The notes: generated from the letters alone by a model not told the origin. Positions 11,028-20,592 are shown, numbered from the stretch's first letter. The stretch: 64,000 nt of DNA from Azospirillum sp. OGB3 (GCF_014192915.1 NZ_JACHYN010000009.1:1-64000), one strand, 5' to 3'. Translations and numbers: made by a program.

Positions 11028-11642
11028 ATGACACCAACGGAAATCACCGTCGCGGAGAAGCAGAAAAGCGGCAAGACGCCGCCGGCCGCGTGGCTTTTCT
11101 TCCAGCGTTGGTTGGCAAATCCCCTTTCCATGGGCTCCGTTACACCGTCCTCGGGCGCGCTTTGCCGGCTGATCGGCGAACAGGTCCTGTGCGGCCCGGA
11201 TCAGGTCGTCGTGGAGTTCGGCGGCGGCACCGGCGCCATCACCAAGGCCCTGCTTCAGCGCGGCATTCCGGGCAACCGCATCTTCACCTTCGAGATCGAC
11301 GACCACCTGTCGCGCTTCCTGCGCGGCCATTACCCGGACGTCAACGTCGTCCATGACGACTGCCGCAAGGCCGCCGACATCCTCGGCCCGGAGCTGGTCG
11401 GCAAGGTCGGCACGGTGGTGATCGGCATCCCCATGCTGAACCTGCCGATGCGCGCCCAGAAGGAGGTCGTCGAGGCCTGCTTCCGCATCCTGCCCGAAGG
11501 CGGGCGATTCGTTCTCTACACCTACGGCCTCGTGTCGCCGCTGAACCAGCGCGCGCTGGGCGTCAAGGGCAAGCGGCTGGGCTTCACCCCGCTGAACGTC
11601 CCGCCGGCCTCCGTCTGGGGTTATTGGAAAGCCAAGCCCTAA
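11028..11642 (+). CDS. SAM-dependent methyltransferase, phospholipid N-methyltransferase-like
   Basis: A 204-residue class I methyltransferase. After the N-terminal FFQRWLANPLSMGSVTPSSG, the SAM loop VVEFGGGTGAITKALL lies near residue 62, and the second acidic motif FTFEIDDHLSRFL near 88. The absence of a large extra domain and the PxSxGSVxPSS start resemble the bacterial PmtA/KsgA-like phospholipid N-methyltransferases that make phosphatidylcholine from phosphatidylethanolamine. Choosing ATG 11028 puts the start just before the helix; an upstream in-frame ATG at 10932 adds an implausible leader. Other small-molecule substrates cannot be excluded. Confidence 0.72.
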   Translation: MTPTEITVAEKQKSGKTPPAAWLFFQRWLANPLSMGSVTPSSGALCRLIGEQVLCGPDQVVVEFGGGTGAITKALLQRGIPGNRIFTFEIDDHLSRFLRGHYPDVNVVHDDCRKAADILGPELVGKVGTVVIGIPMLNLPMRAQKEVVEACFRILPEGGRFVLYTYGLVSPLNQRALGVKGKRLGFTPLNVPPASVWGYWKAKP

Positions 11643-11652
11643 TCCCCTTTCC

Positions 11653-12414
11653 TCATTCCTTGCGCGGTGCCTGCCGCAGCAGGGCATCCGTCAGTCCCAC
11701 CGGCAGAGCCGCCAGCAGCCACACCGCGGCGGCCATCGGCCAGGGGAAGGCGATGCGCGCCTTGTTGCGGGCCAGCCCGCTCTTGATGACCCGGGCGGCG
11801 CGGTCCGTCTCCATCAGGAAGGGCATAGGGAAGCGGTTCACCGCGGTCATCCGGCTTTTCACGAAGCCCGGACAGATCACCGTCACCCCGATCCCCTGCC
11901 CCGCCAGATCGCCGCGCAGCGACTCGCCGTAGACCCGCACCGCCGCCTTGCTGGCGCAATAGGCGGGCGCGCCGGGCATGCCGCGGAAGCCGGCCAGCGA
12001 GGCCATCAGGGCGATCTGCCCGCGCCGCCGCGCCCGCATGCCGGGCAGCAGCGGGTGGACGCTGTTCAGCACGCCGTTGACATTCACCTGGAAGATCCGC
12101 CGCGCCTGCTCGGCGCTCTCCACGCCGCCCCCCGTGCCGGCGGAGATCCCGGCGTTGGCGATGACCAGGTCGACCGGCGCACGGGCGTCCAGCGCGCTCA
12201 GCCACCCCGCCATGGCCTCGCGGTCGGCCGCGTCGACCAGCGCCGTTTCCACCGCCGCCCCGGCGGCGCGGCAGCGCTCCGCCACCGCCTCCAGCCTTGC
12301 GGAGTCGCGCCCGCTCAGGGCCAGCGCGACCCCGGGGGCGGCGTAGGCGCGGGCCAGCTCCTCCCCGATGCCGCTGGACGCCCCGGTGATGACGATCGAG
12401 CGCGGATCGCGCAT
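11653..12414 (-). CDS. Short-chain dehydrogenase/reductase
   Basis: A 253-residue classical SDR with intact motifs: TGASSGIG at residues 10-17, NAG at about 89, a catalytic Ser near 137 and YCASK near 152. The C-terminal 40 residues contain a hydrophobic stretch, MAAAVWLLAALPVGLTDALL, suggesting membrane association as in retinol-dehydrogenase-like or DltE-like SDRs. It faces the methyltransferase gene, leaving only 10 bases between the stops. The substrate is not predictable. Confidence 0.88.
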   Translation of the reverse strand: MRDPRSIVITGASSGIGEELARAYAAPGVALALSGRDSARLEAVAERCRAAGAAVETALVDAADREAMAGWLSALDARAPVDLVIANAGISAGTGGGVESAEQARRIFQVNVNGVLNSVHPLLPGMRARRRGQIALMASLAGFRGMPGAPAYCASKAAVRVYGESLRGDLAGQGIGVTVICPGFVKSRMTAVNRFPMPFLMETDRAARVIKSGLARNKARIAFPWPMAAAVWLLAALPVGLTDALLRQAPRKE

Positions 12415-12508
12415 GCCCCTTTCCCCCTTGTCCCTGACGCTTGTTGCCTTGGCCGCCCGACGCTATAACGTGAGCCTCCCGATCCCACAAATACTCGTCG
12501 AGGCCGCT

Positions 12509-13405
12509 TTGCCCGCCCAACGCTCCGCCGTATCCAGCATGACCGGTTTCGCACGCGTGGACGGGCATGCCGACGGCTACAGTTGGACCTTCGAGGTGAA
12601 GAGCGTCAACGGGCGCAACCTCGACATCCGCTGCCGCCAGCCCGCCGGCTTCGACACGCTGGAGGCCGCCGCCCGCGCCGAAATCCCCAAGCGGCTGGCC
12701 CGCGGCAGCGTCAACCTGAACCTGACCGTCACCCGCAGCCAATCGGTGTCGCAGCTCCGCATCAACCGCGAGCTTCTGGCCCAGGTGCTGGAGCTGGCGC
12801 GCGAGATCGAGGGCGCCGGGGCCGCCCCGCCGCGGCTCGATTCGCTGCTGTCCGTCCGCGGCATCATCGAGCCGGTGGAGGAGGACGAGGGCGACGCGCG
12901 GGAGCGGGTGGAGGCCGCGCTGAAGGCCGACCTCGGCCGGCTGATCGGCGAGCTGGTCACCGCCCGCCTGTCGGAGGGGGCCCGTCTGGTCACCGTCCTG
13001 AACGGTCATCTCGACGAGATCGAGCGGCTGATCACCGCCGCCGCCGCCTGCGCCAGCACCCAGCCCGAGGCCCTGCGCGAACGGCTGCGCAGCCAGGTCG
13101 CCGCCCTGCTCGACGCCGCCCCGGCCCTGCCGGAGGAGCGGCTCGCCCAGGAGGCCGCCATCCTGATCGCCAAGGCCGACGTGCGCGAGGAGATGGACCG
13201 CCTGCGCGCCCACATCCAGGCCGCCCGCGACATGCTGGCGGAGGGGGGCGCCATCGGCCGCCGCTTCGACTTCCTGTGCCAGGAATTCAACCGCGAAGCC
13301 AACACCCTGTGCTCCAAGTCCGCCGACGTGGAGCTGACCCGCATCGGCCTGTCGCTGAAAGCCTCCATCGAGCAGCTTCGCGAGCAGGTCCAGAACATCG
13401 AGTGA
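12509..13405 (+). CDS. yicC: YicC family endoribonuclease
   Basis: A 298-residue YicC protein. The family start SSMTGFAR is at residues 9-16, followed by FEVKSVNGRNLDIRCR; the C-terminal DUF1732 domain ends with RRFDFLCQEFNREANTLCSKS. E. coli YicC acts as an endoribonuclease affecting small-RNA decay. TTG 12509 was chosen because GAGG lies five bases before it and relatives carry several residues before SMTGFAR; ATG 12539 is the alternative. gmk follows after 24 bases, the conserved yicC-gmk pair. Confidence 0.9.
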   Translation: MPAQRSAVSSMTGFARVDGHADGYSWTFEVKSVNGRNLDIRCRQPAGFDTLEAAARAEIPKRLARGSVNLNLTVTRSQSVSQLRINRELLAQVLELAREIEGAGAAPPRLDSLLSVRGIIEPVEEDEGDARERVEAALKADLGRLIGELVTARLSEGARLVTVLNGHLDEIERLITAAAACASTQPEALRERLRSQVAALLDAAPALPEERLAQEAAILIAKADVREEMDRLRAHIQAARDMLAEGGAIGRRFDFLCQEFNREANTLCSKSADVELTRIGLSLKASIEQLREQVQNIE

Positions 13406-13429
13406 CACCCGCCCCATGCCCGAGATCAT

Positions 13430-14077
13430 ATGCCTGAGACCATGAACACGAAGATCGCCCGGCGCGGCCTGATGCTCGTGCTGTCCTCCCCCTCCGGGGC
13501 GGGCAAGACCACCATCTCGCGCCGCCTGCTGGACCGCGATCCCGGCATAACCCTGTCGGTGTCCGTCACCACCCGGCCGATGCGCCCCGGCGAGCAGCCG
13601 GGCGTCCATTACTACTTCGTCGACATGCCGGAGTTCGACCGCATGGCCGGCCAGGGCGAGCTTCTGGAGCACGCCCGCGTGTTCGGCAACTGCTACGGCA
13701 CGCCGCGCCACGCCGTGGAGACGGCGCTGAGCGCCGGGCGGGACGTGCTGTTCGACATCGACTGGCAGGGCATGCAGCAGTTGGCGGCCAACGCCCGCGC
13801 CGATCTGGTCAGCGTCTTCGTCCTGCCGCCCTCGGGCACCGAGCTGGAGCGCCGCCTCCACGCCCGCGGCCAGGATTCGGCGGAGGTGATCGCCCAGCGC
13901 ATGGCCAAGGCGTCGGACGAGATCAGCCACTGGGGCGAATACGATTACGTGATCGTCAACAACGACGTGGACGAGAGCGTGCAGGCGGTCCAGGCCATCC
14001 TGCGCGCCGAGCGGCTGCGCCGGACGCGGCAGGTCGGGATGCCGGCGTTTGTGGAGAGCGTGCAGGCGGCGCTGTAA
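13430..14077 (+). CDS. gmk: Guanylate kinase
   Basis: A 215-residue kinase converting GMP to GDP with ATP. The P-loop SSPSGAGKTT lies at residues 20-29, followed by SVSVTTRPMRPGE for GMP binding, YYFVD, and the lid region with RLHARGQD. VLFDIDWQG carries the conserved acidic residue. ATG 13430 is used, with an in-frame ATG four codons later. It lies in the same operon as yicC. The palindromic repeat copy B follows it. Confidence 0.96.
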   Translation: MPETMNTKIARRGLMLVLSSPSGAGKTTISRRLLDRDPGITLSVSVTTRPMRPGEQPGVHYYFVDMPEFDRMAGQGELLEHARVFGNCYGTPRHAVETALSAGRDVLFDIDWQGMQQLAANARADLVSVFVLPPSGTELERRLHARGQDSAEVIAQRMAKASDEISHWGEYDYVIVNNDVDESVQAVQAILRAERLRRTRQVGMPAFVESVQAAL

Positions 14078-14088
14078 GCGTCGGGGCA

Positions 14089-14202
14089 TTGCCCCCACCC
14101 TTCCCACGGCTTCGCCGCGGGCCCCTTCCCTCCCCCGCTTCGCAAGGGAGGGAGATTTGTCCCCTCCCCTGCGGAGCGGGGGAGGGTTAGGGAGGGGGCA
14201 AG
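14089..14202. repeat. GC-rich palindromic repeat, copy B
   Basis: An outer arm pair, TTGCCCCCACCC at the left and GGGAGGGGGCAA at the right, encloses a CCGCGG-type hairpin near 14110, CCCTCCCCCGCTTCGCAAGGGAGGG, and a second CCCCTCCCC/GGGGGAGGG pair. It fills the whole gap between the convergent gmk and rsmA genes, where a folded transcript could act as a bidirectional terminator or stability element. Confidence 0.78.
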
Positions 14203-14205
14203 GAC

Positions 14206-15072
14206 CTACCTCCCCCGATACGCCCGCGCCATCGCCGCGAACCCCGCCACATCCACCTCCTCCGCCCGCGCGGTCGGCTCGATGCCGGCGGCGGCCAGCA
14301 GCGCCTCCGCGTTCCCCAGGCTCTTCAGGCTCTGGCGCAGCATCTTGCGGCGCTGGCCGAAGGCGGCGGCGGTCACCTGCTCCAGCGCCTTCCATTCCGC
14401 CGGCTCCGGGTTGGCGCGTGGGGTCAGGTGGACGATGGTGGACTCCACCTTGGGCGGCGGGGTGAAGGCCTTGGGCGGCAGGTTGAACAGCACCCGCGCG
14501 TCCGACCGCCATTGCGTGATCACCGACAGGCGGCCATAGGCCTTGCTGCCCGGCTTGGCGACCAGACGGTCCGCGACCTCCTTCTGGAACATCAGCGTCA
14601 GGCTGACGAACTCCTCGATCCGCCCCAGCCAGCCGATCAGCAGCGGCGTCGCCACGTTGTAGGGCAGGTTCGCCACGATGGCCCGCGGGGCCGGGGCGAT
14701 CGCGATGGGATCGACGTCCAGCGCGTCGCCCTCGACGATGGACAGCCGCCCGTCCGCCGCCTGGATCACGTCCTGCAACGCCTCGATGAAGCGGTGGTCG
14801 CGCTCGATGGCGATCACCCGGGTCGCCTTGGTCGCCAGAAGCGCGCGGGTCAGCCCGCCCGGACCGGGGCCGATCTCCACGACCGTCACGCCGGTCATGT
14901 CGCCCGCCGAGCGCGCGATGCGTCCCGTCAGGTTGAGGTCGAGCAGGAAGTTCTGCCCCAGCGCCTTGCGGGCATCCAGCCCGAAGCGGGCGATCACCTC
15001 GCGCAGCGGCGGCAGGGCCTGCGGGTCGAAAGCGGTGGGCATGGGAGTGGAATCGGGCGTGGCGTCGGTCAT
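14206..15072 (-). CDS. rsmA: 16S rRNA (adenine1518/1519-N6)-dimethyltransferase
   Basis: A 288-residue RsmA/KsgA enzyme that dimethylates two adenines in the 3' hairpin of 16S rRNA late in 30S assembly. LGQNFLLD near residue 40 and the SAM loop [14 protein letters not shown] near 68 are present, followed by the acidic IAIERD and the catalytic [12 protein letters not shown] near 136; the C-terminal lobe contains [15 protein letters not shown] 15072 gives the normal length. In many relatives this gene follows pdxA; here it is separated from pdxA by several kilobases. Confidence 0.95.
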   Translation of the reverse strand: MTDATPDSTPMPTAFDPQALPPLREVIARFGLDARKALGQNFLLDLNLTGRIARSAGDMTGVTVVEIGPGPGGLTRALLATKATRVIAIERDHRFIEALQDVIQAADGRLSIVEGDALDVDPIAIAPAPRAIVANLPYNVATPLLIGWLGRIEEFVSLTLMFQKEVADRLVAKPGSKAYGRLSVITQWRSDARVLFNLPPKAFTPPPKVESTIVHLTPRANPEPAEWKALEQVTAAAFGQRRKMLRQSLKSLGNAEALLAAAGIEPTARAEEVDVAGFAAMARAYRGR

Positions 15073-15125
15073 GGCCGCACTTATAGGACGGCGCAGGCCC
15101 GCCGTCATCTGCCGCGCGTCGATCC

Positions 15126-15692
15126 TCACCCTTCGCTTTTGAGCGCGATGTTCTCCGGCGTGGCGTCGAGGCGGCCCGTGCAGGTGATGCGGCGCCCGTC
15201 GTCGAAGGCCTGGGACGGCTTCGGCCCGATGGTCACCTGCAGGACCACCTTGTCGGCCAGTTGGTCGCCCAGATCCTGGGGCCGGTCGCCGCCCTGGGAA
15301 TCGTGGCTGAACACGCTCTCCAGGTACCAGGCCGCCCCGCCCGCCCCCTGCGGCCCGCCACGGACCAGAGCGCCGGCCAGCCGGGTGTAGACATCCTTGC
15401 ACACCTCCTCCGTCCGGTTACGTGACAGGTCGACGAAGTTGGCGTAGGCGACGATCCGCCGGTCCTGGAAGCGGTAGAAGACGCCGCTGCGCGATACCTC
15501 CGTCCGCAGATCGCGGGACAGCCCGTCCACCGTGTCGTGCAGGTCGCCGCGCAGCCGGGTCATGCCCCAGTCGAGCAGGGTCACCGGTTCCCGCGCCAGC
15601 CAGTCCAGCGCGTCGCGGGCCTGAACCGGACCAGAGACGAAGGTCAGAAACATGAAGGACGGCAACAGGACGAGCGCGGCGAAACCCCTCAT
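15126..15692 (-). CDS. Hypothetical exported protein
   Basis: Not recognised as a named family. The 188-residue protein starts with a clear signal peptide ([21 protein letters not shown], cleavage probably after VQA). The mature part has no membrane span; it contains [19 protein letters not shown] and a single Cys in each half (EEVCKDVY and RITCTGRL), which could form a disulfide. ATG 15692 has GGAGG nine bases upstream and is preferred to ATG 15713. It lies downstream of the hydrolase gene on the same strand. Confidence 0.65.
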   Translation of the reverse strand: MRGFAALVLLPSFMFLTFVSGPVQARDALDWLAREPVTLLDWGMTRLRGDLHDTVDGLSRDLRTEVSRSGVFYRFQDRRIVAYANFVDLSRNRTEEVCKDVYTRLAGALVRGGPQGAGGAAWYLESVFSHDSQGGDRPQDLGDQLADKVVLQVTIGPKPSQAFDDGRRITCTGRLDATPENIALKSEG

Positions 15693-15799
15693 GGCGTCGG
15701 GCCTCCGGACCATCGTTGCGGCGCAACCGTACCATTCATGCTATGGCAGGACCGCCGCCATATCCAGCCCGCTTGCGGGCCGCATGCCGGGGTACCCCG

Positions 15800-16645
15800 T
15801 CAGTCCTCCAGCAGGAAGTTGCGCACCGCGGCGATCTGGTCCCCGGTCATCAGCGCCGGGGCGTGGCCGGTGTGGGCGAACTCCACCAGACGGGCCTTGG
15901 GGCCGCGGCGTGTCATTTCCTCCGCCGTCTCCGCCGGCAGGATATCCGAGGTGGCGCCGCGCAGCACCAGCACAGGGCAGCGGATGCGGTCCCAGACCGC
16001 CCACAGGTCCACATCCTCCATCGGCTGCGCCTTGAATGCCTGGGCGATGGCCGGGTCGTAGGCGAGGCCGTAGCAGCCGTCCGGACGCAGACGGGCGCTG
16101 TGCTCGGCCATGTGGCGCCACGCCTCGTCGGAAAGCCGCCCGAATCCCATCAGGACGAAGCGCAGGTAGGATTCGACCGCCGCCAGATCCTCGAACACCG
16201 GGTCCTTGCCGACGTAATCGGCGATGCGCTGCAAGCCCGCCTTCGGGATGAAGGGGCCGACGTCGTTGATCACCAGACGGCGGATCGGGCTGTCGGGCTG
16301 GGCGGCCAGCAGCATGCCGATCAGCCCGCCCATGGAGGTGCCGACCCAATCCACCGACTCCACCCCCAGCCGGGCGATCAGCGCCGCCATGTCGGCGCAG
16401 TATTGCGGGTAGCCGTAGAGCGTCGGGTTGGCCAGCCGGCCGCTCTTGCCGCGCCCCACCACATCCGGGCAGGCGACGCGGAGGCGGTCGGCCAGATCGA
16501 GCGCCAGCGCGTCGAAATCGCGGCCGTTGCGGGTCAAGCCATGCACGCAGACGACGGTGCGGGCCGCATCCTCGCGCCCCCACTGGGTGTAGGCGACGCG
16601 GTGGAACCCCGCCGCGCTGAGGCCGAGAAAGCTGCGTTCGGACAT
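15800..16645 (-). CDS. Alpha/beta hydrolase
   Basis: A 281-residue alpha/beta-hydrolase-fold enzyme. The oxyanion segment VCVHGLTRNG lies near residue 32 and the nucleophile elbow GTSMGG, with Ser, near 105. Acid and base are probably the Asp in GATSDILP and the His in HTGHAPALM near the C-terminus. Members hydrolyse esters, lactones or C-C bonds; no substrate clue is visible. ATG 16645 begins MSERSFLG and follows a GGGAGGGG site. The lytic transglycosylase gene ends 34 bases upstream on the same strand. Confidence 0.88.
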   Translation of the reverse strand: MSERSFLGLSAAGFHRVAYTQWGREDAARTVVCVHGLTRNGRDFDALALDLADRLRVACPDVVGRGKSGRLANPTLYGYPQYCADMAALIARLGVESVDWVGTSMGGLIGMLLAAQPDSPIRRLVINDVGPFIPKAGLQRIADYVGKDPVFEDLAAVESYLRFVLMGFGRLSDEAWRHMAEHSARLRPDGCYGLAYDPAIAQAFKAQPMEDVDLWAVWDRIRCPVLVLRGATSDILPAETAEEMTRRGPKARLVEFAHTGHAPALMTGDQIAAVRNFLLED

Positions 16646-16679
16646 CGGCACGGGTGGCCCCTCCCCTGTTGGTTCGTTC

Positions 16680-17489
16680 TCAGCCCTTGCCGGGCTTCGC
16701 CAGTTCCGCCGCCTGCCGGACGACCATGGGCGACGGTTCCGCCGCCGCCGCGTCGAAGGGATGACGCGGCGCGTCGTACAGGCGGCGGATGGAGCGCACG
16801 TAGTTCCGCGTCTCCTCGTAAGGCGGAACGCCCCGGTAGCGGTCCACGGCCCGCTCCCCCGCGTTGTAGCCGGCAAGGGCCAGCGTAACGTCCCCCTGGA
16901 AATAGGCCAAGAGCCAGCGCAGGTAGCGCACGCCGCCGCGGATGTTCTGAGCGGGGTCGAAGACGTCGGACACGCCGAACCGCTCCGCCGTGTCGGGGAT
17001 GAGTTGCATGAGCCCGGCCGCCTCCTTCGGTGACACCGCGTCGGAGCGGAAGGCGCTCTCCACCCGGATCACCGCCATCACCAGCGCCGGGTCCAGCCCG
17101 TACTGCGGTGCGGTCTTGTGGACCAGCGCGATGATTTCCGGCGGCGGGGGCGACGCCTCGCGCAGGGGAGCGGCGCCGGGGCGGCACCAGGGGCGGACAT
17201 GGCCCATGCGGCCCGGCACATAGGCGACCAGCCGCCGCGCCTCCTTGTGGCCGCGCGAGGCCGCGGCGCGCAGCCACGCCGTGCCGACCCGTTGATCCCG
17301 CTTCACCCCGACGCCGAACAGGAAACGCCGCGCCATGCGGTAGGACGCCTCCGGATCGCCCTTCTCCGCCGCCTCGCAGTCGGCCATGCGCGACTCGCGC
17401 GAGGAGACGGAGCCGGACTTGCCCGCCGCGAGGGCGGCGGGGGCCGCCAAGGCGACGAAAAGGGCGAAGGTCAGGGGAAGGAAACGCAC
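16680..17489 (-). CDS. Lytic transglycosylase with N-terminal Sel1-like region
   Basis: An exported muramidase-type protein of about 269 residues. A signal peptide (FLPLTFALFVALAAPAALAA) is followed by a Sel1/TPR-like stretch (GDPEASYRMARRFLFGVGV ... GTAWLRAAASRGHKEA). A family 1 transglycosylase domain comes next: catalytic Glu in AVIRVESAFRSDAVS, then GLMQLIPDTAERFGV and LAGYNAGERAV. Such enzymes cleave peptidoglycan to anhydromuropeptides. GTG 17489 has AAGG eight bases upstream and gives a normal signal peptide; ATG 17522 would add eleven residues. Confidence 0.9.
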   Translation of the reverse strand: MRFLPLTFALFVALAAPAALAAGKSGSVSSRESRMADCEAAEKGDPEASYRMARRFLFGVGVKRDQRVGTAWLRAAASRGHKEARRLVAYVPGRMGHVRPWCRPGAAPLREASPPPPEIIALVHKTAPQYGLDPALVMAVIRVESAFRSDAVSPKEAAGLMQLIPDTAERFGVSDVFDPAQNIRGGVRYLRWLLAYFQGDVTLALAGYNAGERAVDRYRGVPPYEETRNYVRSIRRLYDAPRHPFDAAAAEPSPMVVRQAAELAKPGKG

Positions 17490-17565
17490 GGGTTGGCCTT
17501 GGAACGGTCTGCAAAACCGCATTGATATGAGGCTGCCCGCAAGTCACGGCAAGCGCAGGACAGGG

Positions 17566-18171
17566 TTACCCTCTTTTCAACACAGCGCGCAGGTGGTTGC
17601 GCAGCGACCGCGCCCATCCACGGACCACCGCCAGCACCGGGCGAGTCGCCGCGCGCACCCGCGCGACCAGACGCTTGGCGGCCTGCCAGGGCGGCAGGGC
17701 GGTCAGCCAGGCCAGCCAGCGCACCACCCGGACGTAGCACCAGGCGAAGGCCGGGATGGTCAACAGCTTGTCCTTGCCGATGTGGAACAGCCGCTCCACC
17801 AGCGTGACCTTGACCAGTTCCACGGCTCCCAGCAGCAGCGCGCCTTGGACCGCATGCCCGGTCCCCATCAGGTACAGGCCGACCGGCTTCAGCGGCTCCA
17901 GAACCACCAGCGGAATCACGAACAGCGCCAGCGTCGGATAGGGGCCGAGCCGGCGGATGCGCGCCGCCAGCCGTTCGGCGAAGCGCTGCCGTCCGATCCA
18001 GGCGGCCAGCGGGCGCAACGCTTCCAACGCCACCGCGTCGATCAGGAAATAGACCAGCGCCGCCGCGGTCAGCAGCGGACGCAGGACCATGCGGCGCAGC
18101 AGCGCTCCCAGCCTTCGACTTACGGTCCGGTCCGAAGCCCGGGAGGAGGAGTCTCCGTTCGAGGTAGCCAT
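17566..18171 (-). CDS. Hypothetical membrane protein
   Basis: A 201-residue protein that I do not recognise by name. After a Ser/Arg-rich N-terminus there are about three hydrophobic segments: LLTAAALVYFLIDAVALEAL near residue 35, YPTLALFVIPLVVLEPL near 79 and GALLLGAVELVKVTLVERLF near 108. The C-terminal 60 residues are strongly basic (RVRAATRPVLAVVRGWARSL), probably lying on the cytoplasmic face. The gene is divergent from the hybrid kinase. Confidence 0.7.
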   Translation of the reverse strand: MATSNGDSSSRASDRTVSRRLGALLRRMVLRPLLTAAALVYFLIDAVALEALRPLAAWIGRQRFAERLAARIRRLGPYPTLALFVIPLVVLEPLKPVGLYLMGTGHAVQGALLLGAVELVKVTLVERLFHIGKDKLLTIPAFAWCYVRVVRWLAWLTALPPWQAAKRLVARVRAATRPVLAVVRGWARSLRNHLRAVLKRG

Positions 18172-18285
18172 TAGGTCTTTCGTCAGGCGTACAGGGGCGT
18201 TTCGCCGGCTTGGGTTCGCCGCGGATTTCCACTATCTAAGTCTAACATTTCTGCCACTGCGCGTCCGTCCCCTCGGTTACTCTCG

Positions 18286-20592
18286 GTGCGTCCCATCGTG
18301 CTCGGCCATTACGATCCTTACCTCGTTGCGCTTTCCGTGGTCGTCGCCTGTTTCGGCGGCTATGTGGCGCTGGACCTCGCCTCCCACGCGCGGGAGGCCG
18401 GGCGGGGACGGAACGGCTGGCTGGGCGCCGCGGCGCTCGCGCTCGGGGCGGGTATCTGGTCGATGCACTTCATCGGCATGATGGCGATGCGCATGCCCGT
18501 GCCGGTGTCCTACGACATCCTGCTGACTGCGTTATCGTTCCTTCTGGCCGTCGGGGTGTCGGGGACCGGCCTTTTCGCGGTGGCGCACGGCGGGGGCGGC
18601 CGGGCGACCCTGGCGGCGGCGGGTCTGTTGACCGGTTTCGGGATCGTCTCCATGCATTATGTCGGCATGGCCGGCATGCGGCTGCCGGTGCCGCTGATCT
18701 ACGACACGCCTCTGGTCGCCGCGTCGGTGGTCATCGCCGTCGCCGCCTCCACCGCCGCGCTCTGGCTCGCCTTCCGCACGGCCAGCCCTCTGCAGCGCCT
18801 GTCCGGCGCGCTGGTTCTCGGCGCTGCGGTGGTCAGCATGCATTACATCGGCATGGCCGCCGCCAGCGCGGCCGTAACCGCCATTGGGCATGCCGCCAAT
18901 ACGGACGCCGTCCCGACCGGGGATGACCTCGGTTTCGTGCTGTCCACGCCGTCCCTGGCGGTGGGGACCGGGGTGGGGACCCTGCTGATCCTCTCGCTGG
19001 GGCTGCTCTCCGTCCTGATCGACCGGCGCCGCTCGGCGGAGCGCGCCGCGGGGCAGGAGGCGCGCTACCGCGCCGTCGTCGACTCCGCCGTGGACCCCAT
19101 CGTGGTGATCGACGAGACCGGCACCATCCAGTCCTTCAACCGGGCGGCCGAGACGACCTTCGGCTACAGCGCGGAAGAGGCCGTCGGCGCGAACGTCCGC
19201 ATCCTGATGGCGGAGCCGCACCGCTCCGCCCATGACGGCTACATGGCGCATTTCCGCGAGACCGGCGAGCGGCGGATCATCGGCATCGGGCGCGAGGTCG
19301 AGGGCCGGCGCAAGGACGGCTCTCTCTTCCCGCTGGAACTGTCGGTGGCCGAATGGCACGACGGCCGGCAGCGTCTGTTCACCGGCATCATGCGCGACAT
19401 CACCGCCCGCAAGGCGGTGGAAGAGGCCCTGCACCGCGCCAAGGCGGAGGCGGAGCGTGCCCGCGAGGAGGCGCTGGCCGCCCGCGACAACGCCGAACGG
19501 GCGGACATGGCGAAGACCAAGTTCCTCGCCGCGGCCAGCCACGACCTGCGCCAGCCCGTGCAGTCGCTGTTCTTCTTCGCGCACGCTCTGTCCGACCGGC
19601 TCGACGGCCATCCCGCCTCCCCTCTGCTGGCGAGCATGAGCGAGTCGCTGAACGGCCTGCGCACGCTGCTGGACAGCCTGCTGGACGTGTCGCGGCTCGA
19701 CGCCGGGGTGGTCACCCCCGCGGTGACCGAGTTCGCGCTGGGCCCGCTGCTGCAGCGGCTGGCCGACGAGTACCGGGGCCGCGCGGCGGAGGTGGGCATC
19801 GCCCTGCGCCACGTCCCCACCGACGGCTGGACGCGCAGCGACCCGGCGCTGGTCGAGCGCATCCTGCGCAACCTCATGGAGAACGCCATCCGCTACACGG
19901 AGAGCGGGCGGATTCTGATCGGCTGCCGCCGCACCGGCAATGGCCTGCGGATCGAGGTCCTCGACACCGGCATCGGCATTCCCGAGGACAAGCGCGACGA
20001 GGTGTTCGTGGAGTTCGCCCAGCTCGCCAACCCCGAGCGCGACCGGCGCAAGGGGCTGGGGCTGGGGCTCGCCATCGTGCGGCGTCTGGCCGGGCTGCTC
20101 GGGCACGAGGTCACCCTGCGCTCCGAACCGGGGCGGGGCAGCGCCTTCGGGCTGACCGTGCCGTCGGTCGCGCCGCGCCGGGTGATGAAGACCTGCCGCC
20201 CGGCCGCCCAGCCCCCCGCCAACGGTGGAAAAGGGCTGGTCGTGGTGGTGGAGGACGACGCCATCATCCTGCTTTCCATGCGGACCATGCTGGAGGAGTG
20301 GGGGTACGAGGTGGTGGCCGCCGTCTCCGCCGACGAGGCGGTCGGCACGCTGACCAGCCTCGGCCAGCGCCCCGACATGATCGTCGCCGACTATCGCCTG
20401 CGCGAAGGGCGCACGGGGCTTCAAGCCATCCGCGACATCTACGGCGTCTGCGGGGTGCGCGTGCCGGCGCTGGTGCTGACCGGCGACACCGACCCCGCCC
20501 GCATCGCCGAGGTCCAGCAGAGCGGCCACCGCCTTCTGCACAAGCCGGTGGCGCCCGAGGTGCTGCGCAACGCGTTGACCTCCGCCGCCTAG
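18286..20592 (+). CDS. MHYT-PAS(FixL-like heme)-histidine kinase-receiver hybrid sensor
   Basis: A 768-residue hybrid kinase. Residues 1-250 form an MHYT sensor: about seven hydrophobic helices with three MHxxGM motifs (SMHFIGM, SMHYVGM, SMHYIGM), proposed in the family to bind copper and sense diatomic gases. Residues about 260-380 form a PAS domain strikingly like the FixL heme domain: the proximal heme His of FixL (H200 in Bradyrhizobium) matches His316 in AHDGY, and the distal Arg (R220) matches Arg336 exactly 20 residues later, within RRIIGIGR. HisKA follows with His419 in SHDLRQP, then HATPase (NLMENAIRYT, GLGLGLAIVRR) and a C-terminal receiver with Asp702 in VADYR. Oxygen sensing is inferred. 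The start is GTG 18286. Confidence 0.92.
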   Translation: MRPIVLGHYDPYLVALSVVVACFGGYVALDLASHAREAGRGRNGWLGAAALALGAGIWSMHFIGMMAMRMPVPVSYDILLTALSFLLAVGVSGTGLFAVAHGGGGRATLAAAGLLTGFGIVSMHYVGMAGMRLPVPLIYDTPLVAASVVIAVAASTAALWLAFRTASPLQRLSGALVLGAAVVSMHYIGMAAASAAVTAIGHAANTDAVPTGDDLGFVLSTPSLAVGTGVGTLLILSLGLLSVLIDRRRSAERAAGQEARYRAVVDSAVDPIVVIDETGTIQSFNRAAETTFGYSAEEAVGANVRILMAEPHRSAHDGYMAHFRETGERRIIGIGREVEGRRKDGSLFPLELSVAEWHDGRQRLFTGIMRDITARKAVEEALHRAKAEAERAREEALAARDNAERADMAKTKFLAAASHDLRQPVQSLFFFAHALSDRLDGHPASPLLASMSESLNGLRTLLDSLLDVSRLDAGVVTPAVTEFALGPLLQRLADEYRGRAAEVGIALRHVPTDGWTRSDPALVERILRNLMENAIRYTESGRILIGCRRTGNGLRIEVLDTGIGIPEDKRDEVFVEFAQLANPERDRRKGLGLGLAIVRRLAGLLGHEVTLRSEPGRGSAFGLTVPSVAPRRVMKTCRPAAQPPANGGKGLVVVVEDDAIILLSMRTMLEEWGYEVVAAVSADEAVGTLTSLGQRPDMIVADYRLREGRTGLQAIRDIYGVCGVRVPALVLTGDTDPARIAEVQQSGHRLLHKPVAPEVLRNALTSAA

